Source of the DNA: Zopfochytrium polystomum
Lineage: Eukaryota > Chytridiomycota > Chytridiomycetes > Chytridiales > Chytridiaceae
Direction of reading: 5' to 3'
Length of the DNA: 64,000 nt
Assembly: GCA_025765615.1 (NCBI GenBank)
Contig: JAIVFJ010000283.1
Location: 1 to 64,000 of the forward strand
The notes beneath the pieces were generated by a model. The model searched no databases, was not told the origin of the DNA, and was given only the letters and a program-made list of their open reading frames with translations. A program made the position numbers and the translations under genes. Positions 21,267 to 30,955 of this stretch are shown piece by piece (the stretch's first letter is position 1; every line of letters begins with the position of its first letter).

Positions 21267-21572
21267 ATGAACAAACTGATCGCCAAGCTAAGTAAGTGCA
21301 CAACAGTTGTTGATTTTGAAAACAGCACACTCGATGACCTGAGTATGGAGAATCTACTGACCGACACACGCGTTCTGCATAATGTGCTAGAGCAAAAGAC
21401 ACCAATCGTGGATCAGAGTATGTATGAAGCATGGAAATGGATCCTCAAGTTGCATCACAGGCTCAGTCCAGGTGACATATTCGAGACTATGGTCTCATCC
21501 GTAGCATATAGCTTCAATCCAGACACATTCGCTTGGCCTGCAGCTACTGATGATAACTACGGGCCTTGTAGC
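21267..21572 (+). pseudogene. 5' fragment of an unidentified gene of the foreign block
   Basis: From the ATG at 21267 (MNKLIAKLSKCTTVVDFEN) an open frame runs about 100 codons. It has SMENLLTDTRVLHNVLEQK, then MYEAWKWILKLHHRLSPGDIF, and composition like the rest of the block. The sensible part ends near 21572, where host-like sequence takes over. It is probably truncated at the right-hand junction of the block. The function is unknown. Confidence 0.4.
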
Positions 21573-21600
21573 GTGTGGCGAAACGATGGACAATGTTCGA

Positions 21601-22068
21601 AACTAGTCTTTTGACTGCAACGCGCATTCTCCCCACTAAGGTTTTGAACCTATCCGCAATTTCTAAGGCGGTCTCTTCGTGTAGTACTTGATTTTGAGGC
21701 CGCTGGTCCTGATGCTACAGCAGCCGCCAAGAAACAAGGCTGACGTTAGCAGAAGCGTTCTCCGTTGTGTGACGAGATCAACGCTATGCAGTTACAAAAC
21801 AGAGGGACCAAGCGCGCTGGGCGAAGCGCAGCTGCGAGCCTACCACGTTCGCCTGCAGTCGTTGGAGAATCAGCGGCTGCAACGGCTGGGTGCCCTGTGC
21901 AGCGTCCGAAGGGAGGGCGACCGAGACGGGAGGTTGGCCCGTTTGTGGTGGCTCGGCGCGAGACGAGTGGGAAGAAAATGGGTACCCACCCTTCACTGAT
22001 TATTGTCACCTTGTGGACACATTCACATCGGATGTGCGTTTCCACACCCCTTTGTAAAGTAAATATAT
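21601..22068. other. Right flank of the foreign block; possible downstream exon
   Basis: Host-like GC-rich sequence. A minus-strand frame (21784-21996), containing PLQPLILQRLQANVVGSQLR, could be exon 2 of the small gene at 22069-22167 if that gene is spliced, with a GTATGA donor at its end. This is not certain. Confidence 0.3.
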
Positions 22069-22167
22069 TCATACAGTATGGACGAACTTCGTCAGAGCGT
22101 GCGCAAAAATGGCCATGAAAAGAGCGGTGAAGAAGACGATGATCGATTTTGCGCTTGTTGGCGTCAT
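22069..22167 (-). CDS. Very small membrane-segment ORF or first exon
   Basis: The frame encodes 32 aa from the ATG at 22167: a short Ser/Thr/Lys N-terminus, then one hydrophobic helix (IIVFFTALFMAIFAHAL). A good TATA box (TATAAATA) lies 55 bp upstream of the ATG, at 22222-22229 on the same strand. This is the main reason to list it. The frame ends at a TGA inside GTATGA, which could be a splice donor, making this the signal or anchor exon of a longer gene continuing toward 21780. The function is unknown. Confidence 0.35.
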   Translation of the reverse strand: MTPTSAKSIIVFFTALFMAIFAHALTKFVHTV

Positions 22168-22221
22168 GGTGAGGGGTGGGAGCGGGATGGCAGTGTGAAG
22201 GGGTAGCCTTTCCCATTCACT

Positions 22222-22229
22222 ATTTATAC
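22222..22229 (-). promoter_or_regulatory. TATA box
   Basis: TATAAATA on the minus strand, about 55 bp upstream of the ATG at 22167. Confidence 0.5.
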
Positions 22230-23236
22230 TCGAGGTATTCCTGTCTTTCCTGCCGTCACATGCCCTATCAGGCAGTCCGCGAGGCAGACGGACTCTCTCC
22301 TTCACGTCCACTCGATCTCTACTTCTTCGAGTTCGATCGTCTTGGCACGCCTTTCTCTTCCGCGCCTGTCTTTCGCGAAATCACGAGCCGCTGGGAGTCA
22401 CCTCCAATGAAAGCGAAAGACAGCATCGTTGGTCACGTAATCGCTTGGGGTAGCGTCCCACCAATAACGAGCGCCAAAAGTCAATCACTTCTGTCGCTGC
22501 ATTTCGAAAGGGGAATCACTGGTGGGAAACAACAACAACACTGATAGCGTACGAAGGCACCAAATCGGCGAGCGCTTATCGTCCATTGTGGGACAGACGC
22601 GTCCAAAACGAGCTGAACGATTGGTGAATCCGCGCGTGGGCTTCAGGGCAGGCTTGGCGGTAGGCAAGCCAGCCACTTTTCCGCGGGTACCCTGGGTGTG
22701 TCTTGGACAGCTCACGTGGGTGAACGGACGTTCCAAACGCCAGAACCGTGAAGTCCACGGCGCTTCAAGATGGTTACAATGATGAACAGGCATGTAATGC
22801 ACAACTTCAAGAGACACGAGCGTTTTGCCAGAAAGAGATTCAATATTGACGAGGGCGGAACCCCAATATAAATCAGGTGACGAATTTTTGTGCAAACACT
22901 CATGCAATTTTCCACGGGAGGGCCAGCTAAGCTGCGCGCCCAAGGAGGTCGAGGCAACGATGGCGGGCAGTGCAGATTTGAGAAGGTGGCTCGGAGCGGC
23001 CAGAGGTGTTACTACTAACGCCAGATACTTTCAATTGGATATATTGATATGCACAGCGTGACCAGCATCGTGGACAAAGTGAAAACAATCAAAAAATGAA
23101 AACGATGAGCGACGAGTAGAAAGGGTGACAAAATTACCCGAAAGAGCAAATGGATAACAAGTTTGAAAAAAAAAAGAGTAGGAGGGGTAGTGGTCACACT
23201 GCTGAGCTCGTCAACACAAAATCGTCTTGCTCACAA
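22230..23236. other. Intergenic, nothing recognised
   Basis: Only random open frames occur. The last 200 bp (from about 23040) are the AT-rich 3' flank of the Hsp20 gene. Confidence 0.5.
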
Positions 23237-23722
23237 TCACGAAATGCTGATCTTCTTAACAGCCTCCTTGGGGGCCGCAAGCTTCGGTACGACAAGCTCC
23301 AGCACACCATCGGCCATTTTCGCTTGCACGTTGTCCCGGTCAGCGTCCTGCGGAAGCCGGACGGCCCTCTCGAAGCGGCCGTAGCTGCGCTCAACGACGT
23401 GGCGCTGCTCGTCCTTGATCTCCTTGTTCGCGCTGCGCTCGCCGGAGATCATCAGCACGCCGTCGTCCGAGATGGATACATCAACCTTGTCCTTCGGGAT
23501 GCCGGGAAGGTCGGCGTGCACGACGTAGCCGGCGTCGGTTTCGGCGAGGTCGAGGCGCGGGTGGAAGCCGGCGCGCGTGAGGATCGTGGAGCGTGGGGTG
23601 CGTTGCTGGCGTTGGCCGTTGCCGCTCGAAGAAGCGGATGTGCTGGCGTCGGGGTCGAAGAAGGCCGAGACGATGCGGTCAAAGTCGCCGAACGGAGAGT
23701 CGCGAGGGAAGAAGACGGCCAT
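23237..23722 (-). CDS. Small heat shock protein (Hsp20/alpha-crystallin)
   Basis: Predicted 161-aa cytosolic chaperone. The N-terminal arm MAVFFPRDSPFGDFDRIVSAF is short. It is followed by a flexible Ser/Gln/Arg linker and an alpha-crystallin domain from about residue 53. The domain has HPRLDLAETDAGYVVHADLPG (in pieces: RLDLAETD and YVVHADLPGI), then the P-K-D-K-V-D-V strand, RSYGRFERAVRLPQD, and the GVLELVVPKL signature near the end. The protein ends KKISIS, with the usual I-x-I anchor motif. Small Hsps hold unfolded proteins for refolding by Hsp70/Hsp104. Length and domain order are typical. The promoter has a TATA box and a heat-shock element, consistent with heat induction. Confidence 0.95.
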   Translation of the reverse strand: MAVFFPRDSPFGDFDRIVSAFFDPDASTSASSSGNGQRQQRTPRSTILTRAGFHPRLDLAETDAGYVVHADLPGIPKDKVDVSISDDGVLMISGERSANKEIKDEQRHVVERSYGRFERAVRLPQDADRDNVQAKMADGVLELVVPKLAAPKEAVKKISIS

Positions 23723-23860
23723 AGCGGTTGGTCTTTGGGATGAGGAAGAGAACTCGGGTTTGTTGGGGGCTTTTTTTTGGTTGTGCTAGCTGTTTGCAAA
23801 GAGAGGTACTGCAAAGCGCGGGTTGATTTGTGATTTGATGGAAATGAAGAACTCGCGCCT

Positions 23861-23867
23861 TTTTATA
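23861..23867 (-). promoter_or_regulatory. TATA box of the Hsp20 gene
   Basis: TATAAAA on the minus strand, about 140 bp upstream of the Hsp20 ATG. Confidence 0.75.
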
Positions 23868-23928
23868 CTGGAGCCTTTGCTTGCTGGGGAAACAGAACGA
23901 TTGTTCGTGGTCATGATGACTGGTTTTG

Positions 23929-23946
23929 GAAGCTTCTGGACAATTC
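23929..23946. promoter_or_regulatory. Heat-shock element
   Basis: The pattern GAA-gc-TTC-tg-GAc-aa-TTC forms alternating nGAAn units spaced for Hsf1 trimers, about 65 bp upstream of the TATA box of the Hsp20 gene. The third unit has one mismatch. Confidence 0.7.
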
Positions 23947-24019
23947 CACAAAGAGGTCAGGTGACAAGTTCGAGTCAACCTCCAAAAAAAAGAGAAAAAA
24001 AAAATTGGTGTTCCGCTTA

Positions 24020-24387
24020 GCACCTGAACTGATCCGACACCCGAGAACGTTCTTCGCCGGCCCACGATGCCGCCCGTCAGCAGCGCCGTGTACCGCCCAT
24101 AGATGCAATAGTTTGCGGCCGTCACAGCGGTCCTGGCCGTGACGTTCAGGACGCGCCCGTCGTCCAGCTGAAACACCAACACGAGCCCGTCGGGCGTCCC
24201 TTGGTGTAGTGGCTCGCCGAGACGGCACCCTTCTGGCACGACGCGGCGACGACGCGGAGCGCGGTGGAATACCCCTTGGACGCATCCGAGACGAAGCCGG
24301 ACACGTGCTCGACCCCGTCCGTGCCGATTGCGAAACGATGGAAAACGGCCCAAGGCGGCCGTGGCCCCAGTACCAGCTCTGGCAGAA
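24020..24387 (-). pseudogene. Partial copy of the Diels-Alderase-like gene
   Basis: The minus strand matches the 3' third of the neighbouring gene (24507-25789) at the nucleotide level. It starts at the equivalent of SWYWGHGRLGPF, with GTDGVEHVSGFVSDASKGYS in one frame and, after a short deletion and one-base shift, TPDGLVLVFQLDDGRVLNV and YTALLTGGIVGRRRTFSG in another. The upstream two thirds are absent. A tandem partial duplication followed by frameshift explains it. Confidence 0.85.
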
Positions 24388-24506
24388 TGCTCAAATTTTT
24401 GCAACAACCACTTTTTTTTTTCACCCCCTCTCGTTTTTCAACCATTCACCCAATCTTTGCCTTTCCTCTGCTTCATGTCTGACCCAGCAAAGCCGGGGCG
24501 TTCGCA

Positions 24507-25789
24507 TCAGAACCTGAACTGCTCCCACAGCGCGGTGCCCGTGAAAGTGCGCCTCCGCCCCACGACGCCCCCCGTCAGCAGGCCCGTGTACCGACCGTAG
24601 AAAGGAAAGTCCAGAATAACCGACGTAGTTCTGGCCGTCACGTTCAAAAACCTCCCATCGCCCAGCTGAAACACCAGCACGAACCCGTCCGGCGTGCCAG
24701 AGTTCAGGTGGGGCGGGTACTCGCTGTTGTTCCCGAACGGCCGCGCCGAGACGGCGCCCTCCTGGCACGACGTCGCGACCACGCGGAGCGTGGTCGAATA
24801 CCCCTTGGACGCGTCCGAGACAAAGCCCGACACGCGCTCGACGCCGTCCGTGCCGATCGCGTCGAACCAGACGATAGAGAACGGCCCGAGGCGGCCGTGG
24901 CCCCAGTACCAGCTCTGAATGAGGGCGGCAAACGGCTGGTCCCCCCAGTTCTTGTCGTGGTAGCCGTACCCGGAGAACTCGAGGCGGCGGCCGCCGAGGT
25001 CAAAGACTGCGCGGGCGTCGGCGTCGGGGACGGCGTTGGCCCAGCCAATGTGCGGGGATATCTCCTCCGTGGCGTTGGGAGTCACGAGACCGCATGGAAG
25101 GTGTGCCTCGGCAGTCTGTTAATGGGGAGGCGAAACGGTGAGAGAAACACAAAAGAGACGCGTACAATTACCGATTTGAGAGTCAATTCGCCGACTAAGC
25201 CGGCGCTGGTATTGTTCACACGGACGACAAAGTTCTTAAGTCCGTTCGTGCCCTTGAAGCTAAACCCCGTGGTAGACCAAACTCCTTCAACAGCCCCGTC
25301 GTTGCCAGTAGTAAAGGTGATGACCCCATCGTCCCCAGGTGCCGCAGCAATCCGCTTTACAAACTTGGTGCCATCAGCAAAAGTTGCGCTGATCACTGCA
25401 GACACAATGACTCCTGGGTCGACGAAGCCCGTCGGGAAAGCTGTGCTGGAAGTATGGAACAGAATGATGACGATGGAGGTGTTGGCGTTGTTCTGATCGG
25501 ACGTGACGGCGTCAAAGTACCACCAGTCGAACGATGCGTTGTTGGGGCGAGGATGGATCTTTGGAGCGTCGAGGCGGGCCAGTGCACATGCCGAACTGTT
25601 CGAGGGTGCAGTAAATTCGGCCAACGCGGTGCCGTTAAAGAGCGAGTTGGGGAAAGAATAAGCAGAAGGTGGACAGCCCTTCGGCGGCCATGACGAACTC
25701 GTATCTTGGGCGACGGCAAGGGAGGAGATGGTGACCCAGGCAACCACCCCGGCTAGCACAACTGACTGCAGTACGACCCTGAGCATCAA
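24507..25789 (-). CDS. Diels-Alderase / CrtC-like (lipocalin-type) secreted protein
   Basis: Two-exon model: 25789-25172 and 25115-24507 with a 56-nt GT-AG intron in phase 0, giving 408 aa. An N-terminal signal peptide (about 28 residues ending SLAVAQ) is followed by the family's WWYFDAV motif at about residues 89-95, the first lipocalin-like barrel. The second barrel begins near the sequence YGYHDKNWGDQPF, with SWYWGHGRLGPFSIVWFDA. The C-terminus is RRTFTGTALWEQFRF. The fold is shared by fungal decalin-forming Diels-Alderases and bacterial hydroxyneurosporene synthase. No polyketide synthase or other biosynthetic gene is nearby, so cyclisation activity is not implied. Early-diverging fungi carry such genes outside clusters. 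The substrate is unknown. Confidence 0.88.
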
Positions 25790-26162
25790 TCGTGGATGGG
25801 TGGAGTTTCTAGTTGGTTTGAGATCTCAAAGCGGCTCGGGTACCAGATTCGTTTGGATACAGATCAAAAAGCTCACCGTGTCTCCGCCATCGGCAGTGAT
25901 CAGCGTGCAAAGCCTGCTGGTGGCTTCGAGCGTTTTCTATTTTCTCATATTCCAGGAGTTTGCTTGTGAGTTCAAAGCAATCACCTTGCTTGCTTTATTT
26001 ATGTCCTTTTTTCTCCCTTACTTGTGCTGTGCGTAATCTCCCTGTTTTGAGTAAGGTAAATTGGGGGATTTGGACAAGATAGTTTGGTTCGAGGGACGCG
26101 CTCGGCAGCGTCGGCGCTGAGGCAGTGTTAGTGGAAGCGACGAAAGAGTTTCCAACAACTCC
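25790..26162. other. Promoter and 5' flank of the Diels-Alderase-like gene
   Basis: No convincing gene. A minus-strand ATG at 25892 followed by a GTGAGC could be a cryptic upstream exon, but this is not supported otherwise. Confidence 0.4.
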
Positions 26163-26441
26163 TTAGCGCCAGCCACCCCGGCGACGACGCCAGTGGCTGC
26201 GATAGTTGCGCTGATGGGTTCGAGTCGGCGGTACAGCCTGGAACGAAAACTGAGAGAAGAGGACTCCGCCTGCTTCGTTCGACGTTGGCAGCAGTGGGGA
26301 GGCTAGTGACTCGGACTGACCGTCGGCCGACGCGCCACCACCGCCGGACAGCAGCGCTGCGCTTGTCCACGCCAGCGTGCCGACAGACTGGACCAATGGG
26401 ACGGCCAAACCGACCACGACGCTGCACTGGCTGAACTTCAT
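26163..26441 (-). CDS. Possible small secreted protein
   Basis: A 92-codon frame begins with a plausible signal peptide (MKFSQCSVVVGLAVPLVQSV, cleavage likely near TLAWTS), followed by a Gly/Ser-rich segment. The last 20 residues are Arg-rich. They look like a wrong frame, because the adjacent frame continues with a better hydrophobic segment (ISATIAATGVVAGVAGAKEL). Either an unrecognised intron or an indel lies near 26235. No family recognised. Confidence 0.35.
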   Translation of the reverse strand: MKFSQCSVVVGLAVPLVQSVGTLAWTSAALLSGGGGASADGQSESLASPLLPTSNEAGGVLFSQFSFQAVPPTRTHQRNYRSHWRRRRGGWR

Positions 26442-26503
26442 CGTGTTTGCTTGGGAGTGGTGGGAGATTGGGAAATGCGAAGGACAGCGCTGTTTTATTG
26501 CCT

Positions 26504-26505
<2 letters not shown>

Positions 26506-26534
<29 letters not shown>
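26506..26534. repeat. Poly(dT) run
   Basis: An uninterrupted run of 29 T residues. Confidence 0.95.
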
Positions 26535-26537
<3 letters not shown>

Positions 26538-26991
26538 CTTCGCGGTAACCTGTTGCCTCTTCTTCCGCTAGCGGAGCTGGAGGGGAAAATAAGAAAACAC
26601 TCCAGAATTGTGGGCTGCGCCGTCGGAAACGAGCTTCCGAAACTGGTTACTTTCTGCGTTTAGGCAGACATCGATGTCAGAGGAAGCACCCGTACCGATG
26701 ATATGCCAAGGACTTTCTTTTGGTATCGGGAAATTGATCGAATTCTGGTCTGGCGGAGGCAGTGTCCGGCGTGCTGATAAGGTTGCAAGTGGGGGATTTC
26801 CTTTTGGTTTGTTCCTGTTTGAGGGTGGGAGCGACACAAAAAAAAATAAAATTTTCTGTCAAAAACAATGCGCGACACAGCCAGTAATCCCGATTCACGA
26901 CAATCCGCCCGCACAAAAGAACCTGCTTTGCCGATCGAGGACGAGCAAATGAGAAAGATCCAGAGAGAGAAAGAGATAGGTAGATAGAGAA

Positions 26992-26993
<2 letters not shown>

Positions 26994-27070
<77 letters not shown>
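26994..27070. repeat. (GA)n microsatellite
   Basis: A near-perfect (GA)n tract of about 38 units. It generates long Ser-Leu and Glu-Arg shadow frames. Confidence 0.97.
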
Positions 27071-27076
<6 letters not shown>

Positions 27077-27911
27077 TGAGTGTGTGTGTGTATGTGAAAT
27101 TGTGTGCGAGAGGTTCTTCCGAGTGTTTTTGTCGTTCTCTCCTAATGCGAACAAACAACTCCTTCCGTCCAACTTTTCCCCACCTCCAGTGCCGGAACGG
27201 CCGGACAACCTCCCTTGCTTCTTCCCTTCCTCCCTTGGCGCAGGAACCATCGGTATAACTCTGCTCTTCTCGTTCGTGCATCAGGCTAGTGGTTTGTTTG
27301 TTCGCTCGCCAATGCGATGCGCGCAGCGCCGCCAAACCGGGGCAAGTCACTCGCCTGCGCAACCAACGTGCACATGTAATTTCAACCGAACCTTCACACG
27401 TAGTTCGGCCGCAGGAATCAGGATTTGCAACTCAAGAGGCGCGAGGACACAAGCGCCAGTAGGGTCAACAGGCAACAAGACCAGTACGGGGCCAAATGCA
27501 TTTTTTTCTTCCGGGGGGTACGGGGGGGAAGGGAGGTAGGAGTAGGGGGCAGGTGGAGGGCGCATCTATGCAACCAGCGTGTGTCTCAGTGTCGAAGAGT
27601 GACGTTCCAAAAGGAAAACGAGGCGGATGGACACAAACGAGAAGGGCCAACGAAGGGATGAAACAGCAACAAGATAGAGAAAAAAAAATAGAAAAAAAAA
27701 GAAAACAGTGTACAACTACAGGAAGGGCCAAAAGCTTAAGAATGTGCAAAGGCGAAGCTGAAGAGTGGCAGGAAAGTGGGGTCACAATGGCGCCGTGGGG
27801 AACGGTGAAGGGTACTCACAAAATCACCCAGAGCGAGAAGGAAGACCAAGGCCGAAAGGCGCGGGCAAATGGGGGGGAAAGAAGAAAAAAAAAGGCATCC
27901 CAGTTTCGTCA

Positions 27912-30853
27912 TCACTGCTTCAGTCCCCAAAACGGTACAAAATCTGGTACATTCACAAGCACTGGCCGGACCAATCCCGCCGAGTCGATCGAACTCGCGC
28001 CTTGCTCCGGCACGCCTATCCCTTTCGGGCCCACCCACACCACCCCGCGGATGGTCGGCGTAGGCCCGCTCCCAGCTGCTGCCGTTAGCGGCATCGTCGC
28101 TGGCGGCGTCCCCGTTGCTACGGCAAGGGTACCTCGCGGCTGCCCGATGGTCGGGTCGATGTGCACACGGCTTGCTCCTCCGCGTGCGACGACACTCGGT
28201 CCTGCCCACCAGCCTACTCCGCGCACTTCGCCACATCCTATCGCGTTAAGCACTTCCAGTCTACCAACAATCGTTGCGCTTCCGGGAGGCGAGGTGGCCG
28301 CGCCGCCGTGTTCCAGCAGTTCGCGGATCCCGTGATCGGTGACGCCCAAACAGTAGTTGAGACACAGGTAGCGAATTCCTACGTACGGTGGGTCAAGTGG
28401 AGGTGGCGGTGAAGGCATAGGTGGTGCAGGTGTGGAGACTGACACGGGTGGAAGTGGGTCCTGTGGTCTAGAACTTGATGGAGCAAAGGTTGGAGTCGGT
28501 CCGAAGGGAGTAGCTGCCGTGGGTTGGGTTGGCGGTGGGGAGCTCGTCGGTGTGGGTGTTGCCGCCGGCGGCAAATGAGCTCCTGCGATTGAATCGGACC
28601 GGGGTGGGGTGCGAGAAAACGGAGCAGGTCGGCGTCGGAGATGAAGGGGCCAACCAGATGACGAAGATTGCGGCCGTGAGGCAATGTCGTCCTCCTCCAA
28701 ATTTAGCGCAACAGAGCTTCCAGCCGGTGGGGGTGACGGCGATGTTGGTGGGGTTGGCGTCAGTGGGACTGGAGTGGCGGGACGGTCTGTTGTGGCATGG
28801 TGGCTGCCTAAGAGAAGCCCCGTGGCAGGGGGTGATAGAGGACTCGAAACACGACTCGATGCGGCCGAATCTTCGCCTGAGGGGTGAGCAGCTTTCCGTG
28901 ATGGTGGCGCTATAGTCCACCGTCGGACGATGGCCAAGCAGCTGAAGTCGCCCACACGATGGCAACCAGACAAGTCGAGCCATTCAAGACCCGGACAGAG
29001 TCGCACGACCTCCTTGACACAGAAATCTCCCACTGCCGGGTTCCAGCCAAGTCCAAGTCGCTTCAGGCTCGGCCCGCATTCCCGAGCCACCTTGATCACA
29101 CAAATCTCGGATCGCCCTCCGCCAGCAAGGTTCAGAGCCGTCAATCGGGACAGAGCATGAGCACATCGTTGGAGGGCAAAGTTTGTCACCCCTTTACAAA
29201 ATCCAAGGTCCAGAGTCGACAAATGGAAATCTGGAAGCATCAGCAGTCGGGTCAGCAGCGGTGAAAGCTTTCCAGAGTAGCGATCGGGCTCTGGTAGAGT
29301 AGCAGAGAGGGTCAGATCCTTCAGCAAAGAGGGATAGCTGATTTTCATGTCCGCAGTGGCGCTCTGACCAAGACCCCCAGCGCTTCCATCCCGTTCCGCT
29401 ACTTTGACCAGCTTTTCGAACTGGGCAGTGTCATGAAGCCACGGGCGCCTCCAAAGAACTGTGACGGCAGCACGGTTCCACCACCGATTGACAAGGGCGC
29501 ATGCGTGAAGGGGCGCTGTGGTCGAGGCTTTGGAAAGCAAAAACAGTGCATCGGTTGGGTGCGGGTCAAAGTGCGACAATATTTGAAGAAGAAGCTCGAA
29601 GGGAAGAAGAGCAGCGACAGAAATCTTCTTCCCAACCGAAATCAGGCGAGAATCCGACATCCAGGTTGGCTCGGCTGCTCTTGCTGCTCCCAAACTGATA
29701 AGACCGAAAGAGTTTATCAAGATGGCCGTCTGATTGGGCGCAACTGCGAGGGAAGGATAAGCCGTCTCACAGCTGTCGGCAGTGACGAGCCGTTGGATGT
29801 CGTCGCTGACATTGAGGGCGGCAAACGCCGAGAGCTTGCCAAACTCGACAATGTGGGTGGCGGGAAGAGACAAGATCTCTGGTGGGCCTGGGGATGCGGC
29901 TCGTCTCTGCCCATGCTGCTCCCGAAACTCGAGAGATCCCTGGGCACCGTGGTTCGTGTGGACGGCGCCGTGCACATTCATCCCCTTGTCATCGTCCTCG
30001 GCGGCCTCTGCTCCCGAGTCCTCCAAAGAAGCACTCCTTTCAGCGCTGGCAGTCCAAGGCATTGACTTGAAAGCGTCCCGTCTACTGGACACAGCGCTGC
30101 TGCTATTGCTACCATTGAAAGCCTTGCCTGCAACATGAAGATCGGTGACGATTGTGTTCTGGTTTGATATTGTCTGTGCAGGATGAAGGTTGGATCTAGT
30201 TGGTTTCAAAGCACATGAAAAAAATTCACAGAACTAACCAAGTGTGTATCGCCAGTGCTTGCACCACTCTTTCGTGGAGATAGGCTCGCACTATTCGAGT
30301 GCCAATGATGGCTGGTGCCATCGCTGGTAGACGCATCGAGGAAGCTTTTCGTGCGATTAACGGCAATTTTAAGAGCGCCACCTGGTTGCTGCTGTTGCGT
30401 GGCTCCCTGCGATCCTTGCTGGTTTGTGATTGAAGGACTGCTCGTCGTCAAGCTGGAGCCGGAGAGCTGGTGAAGATCGAGATGCTGCGGATGTTGCGAT
30501 GCAAGGGAGGCTGCGGCAGGCGAGTGTGTGGATGAGGAGCTCGCGTTGCCCGGAACCGAAGAACCTGGCGTTGTGGTTGGTGTTGAAGACATGTTCATCT
30601 TGAAATCGTCTTCGGCTCTTGTAATGGGAGGCGAGGGATGGAGGGAAGGGGAGATGCGGGAATGATGGGCGATGGCGTGGAATGAGACCGACTGAGACTG
30701 CGGACGGGATGGCAGTGCATCGGATGGCGCAGACGATCCAGCAGAGGATGAGGACGGTGAAGAGTGGTGAGAAGGTGGTGGGGCGTGGGTGGCAGCGACG
30801 GGAGCTGGTGTGGAGGGGGGGAGTGGTGGCGGACAAGGAAGCACCACCACCAT
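27912..30853 (-). CDS. F-box/leucine-rich-repeat protein (AMN1/GRR1-like)
   Basis: Two exons, 30853-30239 and 30173-27912, joined by a 65-nt phase-0 GT-AG intron, give about 958 aa. The N-terminal 390 residues are low-complexity Ser/Pro/Gln/Thr. The F-box is at about 393-440 (ISVAALLPFELLLQILSHF, then ALVNRWWNRAAVTVLWRRPW). Leucine-rich repeats of the cysteine-containing type follow: LSTLDLGFCKGVTNFALQRC, given in pieces as LDLGFCKGVTN, SLKRLGLGWNPAVGD, LEWLDLSGCHRVGDFSC, and, after a 160-residue Pro/Ser insertion, GIRYLCLNYCLGVTDHGI and LEVLNAIGCGEV. Such proteins select phosphorylated substrates for SCF ubiquitin ligase. The start is uncertain: the frame is open upstream to about 31150, and 30598 is an alternative ATG with good context. 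Confidence 0.8.
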
Positions 30854-30883
30854 TCCGGCGCCGATTGTGCTGCTGCTGTCCGC

Positions 30884-30955
30884 TCCTCCTCCTCCTCCTC
30901 CTCCTCCGCTGCCGCTGCTGCTGCTGTTGCTGCTGCTGTTGCTGCTGCTGCGGCT
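30884..30955. repeat. Trinucleotide tract (CCT)n/(CTG)n
   Basis: Runs of CCT followed by CTG/TTG units. If the F-box/LRR gene starts further upstream than 30853 these would encode Ser/Asn and Gly runs; otherwise they lie in its leader. Confidence 0.85.

Larger units (their letters stand above)
17487..21600. other. Foreign-looking block with RNA polymerase gene
   Basis: From the end of the MULE fragment to about 21600 the codon choice and base composition differ from the host genes. The block has lower GC, no GC3 bias, and frequent TGT, CAT and ATA codons. Coding-like frames are dense on both strands but broken. The identifiable content is a multisubunit RNA polymerase beta-prime-like gene. 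The right-hand end falls inside an ORF that stops matching its own composition near 21570. A DNA element carrying its own transcription enzyme (virus or linear-plasmid type) that was integrated and then decayed is the simplest reading. Its source cannot be assigned from motifs alone. Confidence 0.65.
26442..27911. other. Intergenic with simple repeats
   Basis: Holds a 29-T run (26506-26534), a (GA)n tract (26994-27070) and purine-rich 3' flank of the F-box/LRR gene. Open frames on both strands are repeat-driven, so I call no gene. Confidence 0.5.

Noticed and set aside
27496..28335. 279-codon plus-strand frame
   Set aside because: The Lys/Arg-rich first half is noncoding purine tract and the second half is antisense to the F-box/LRR gene.
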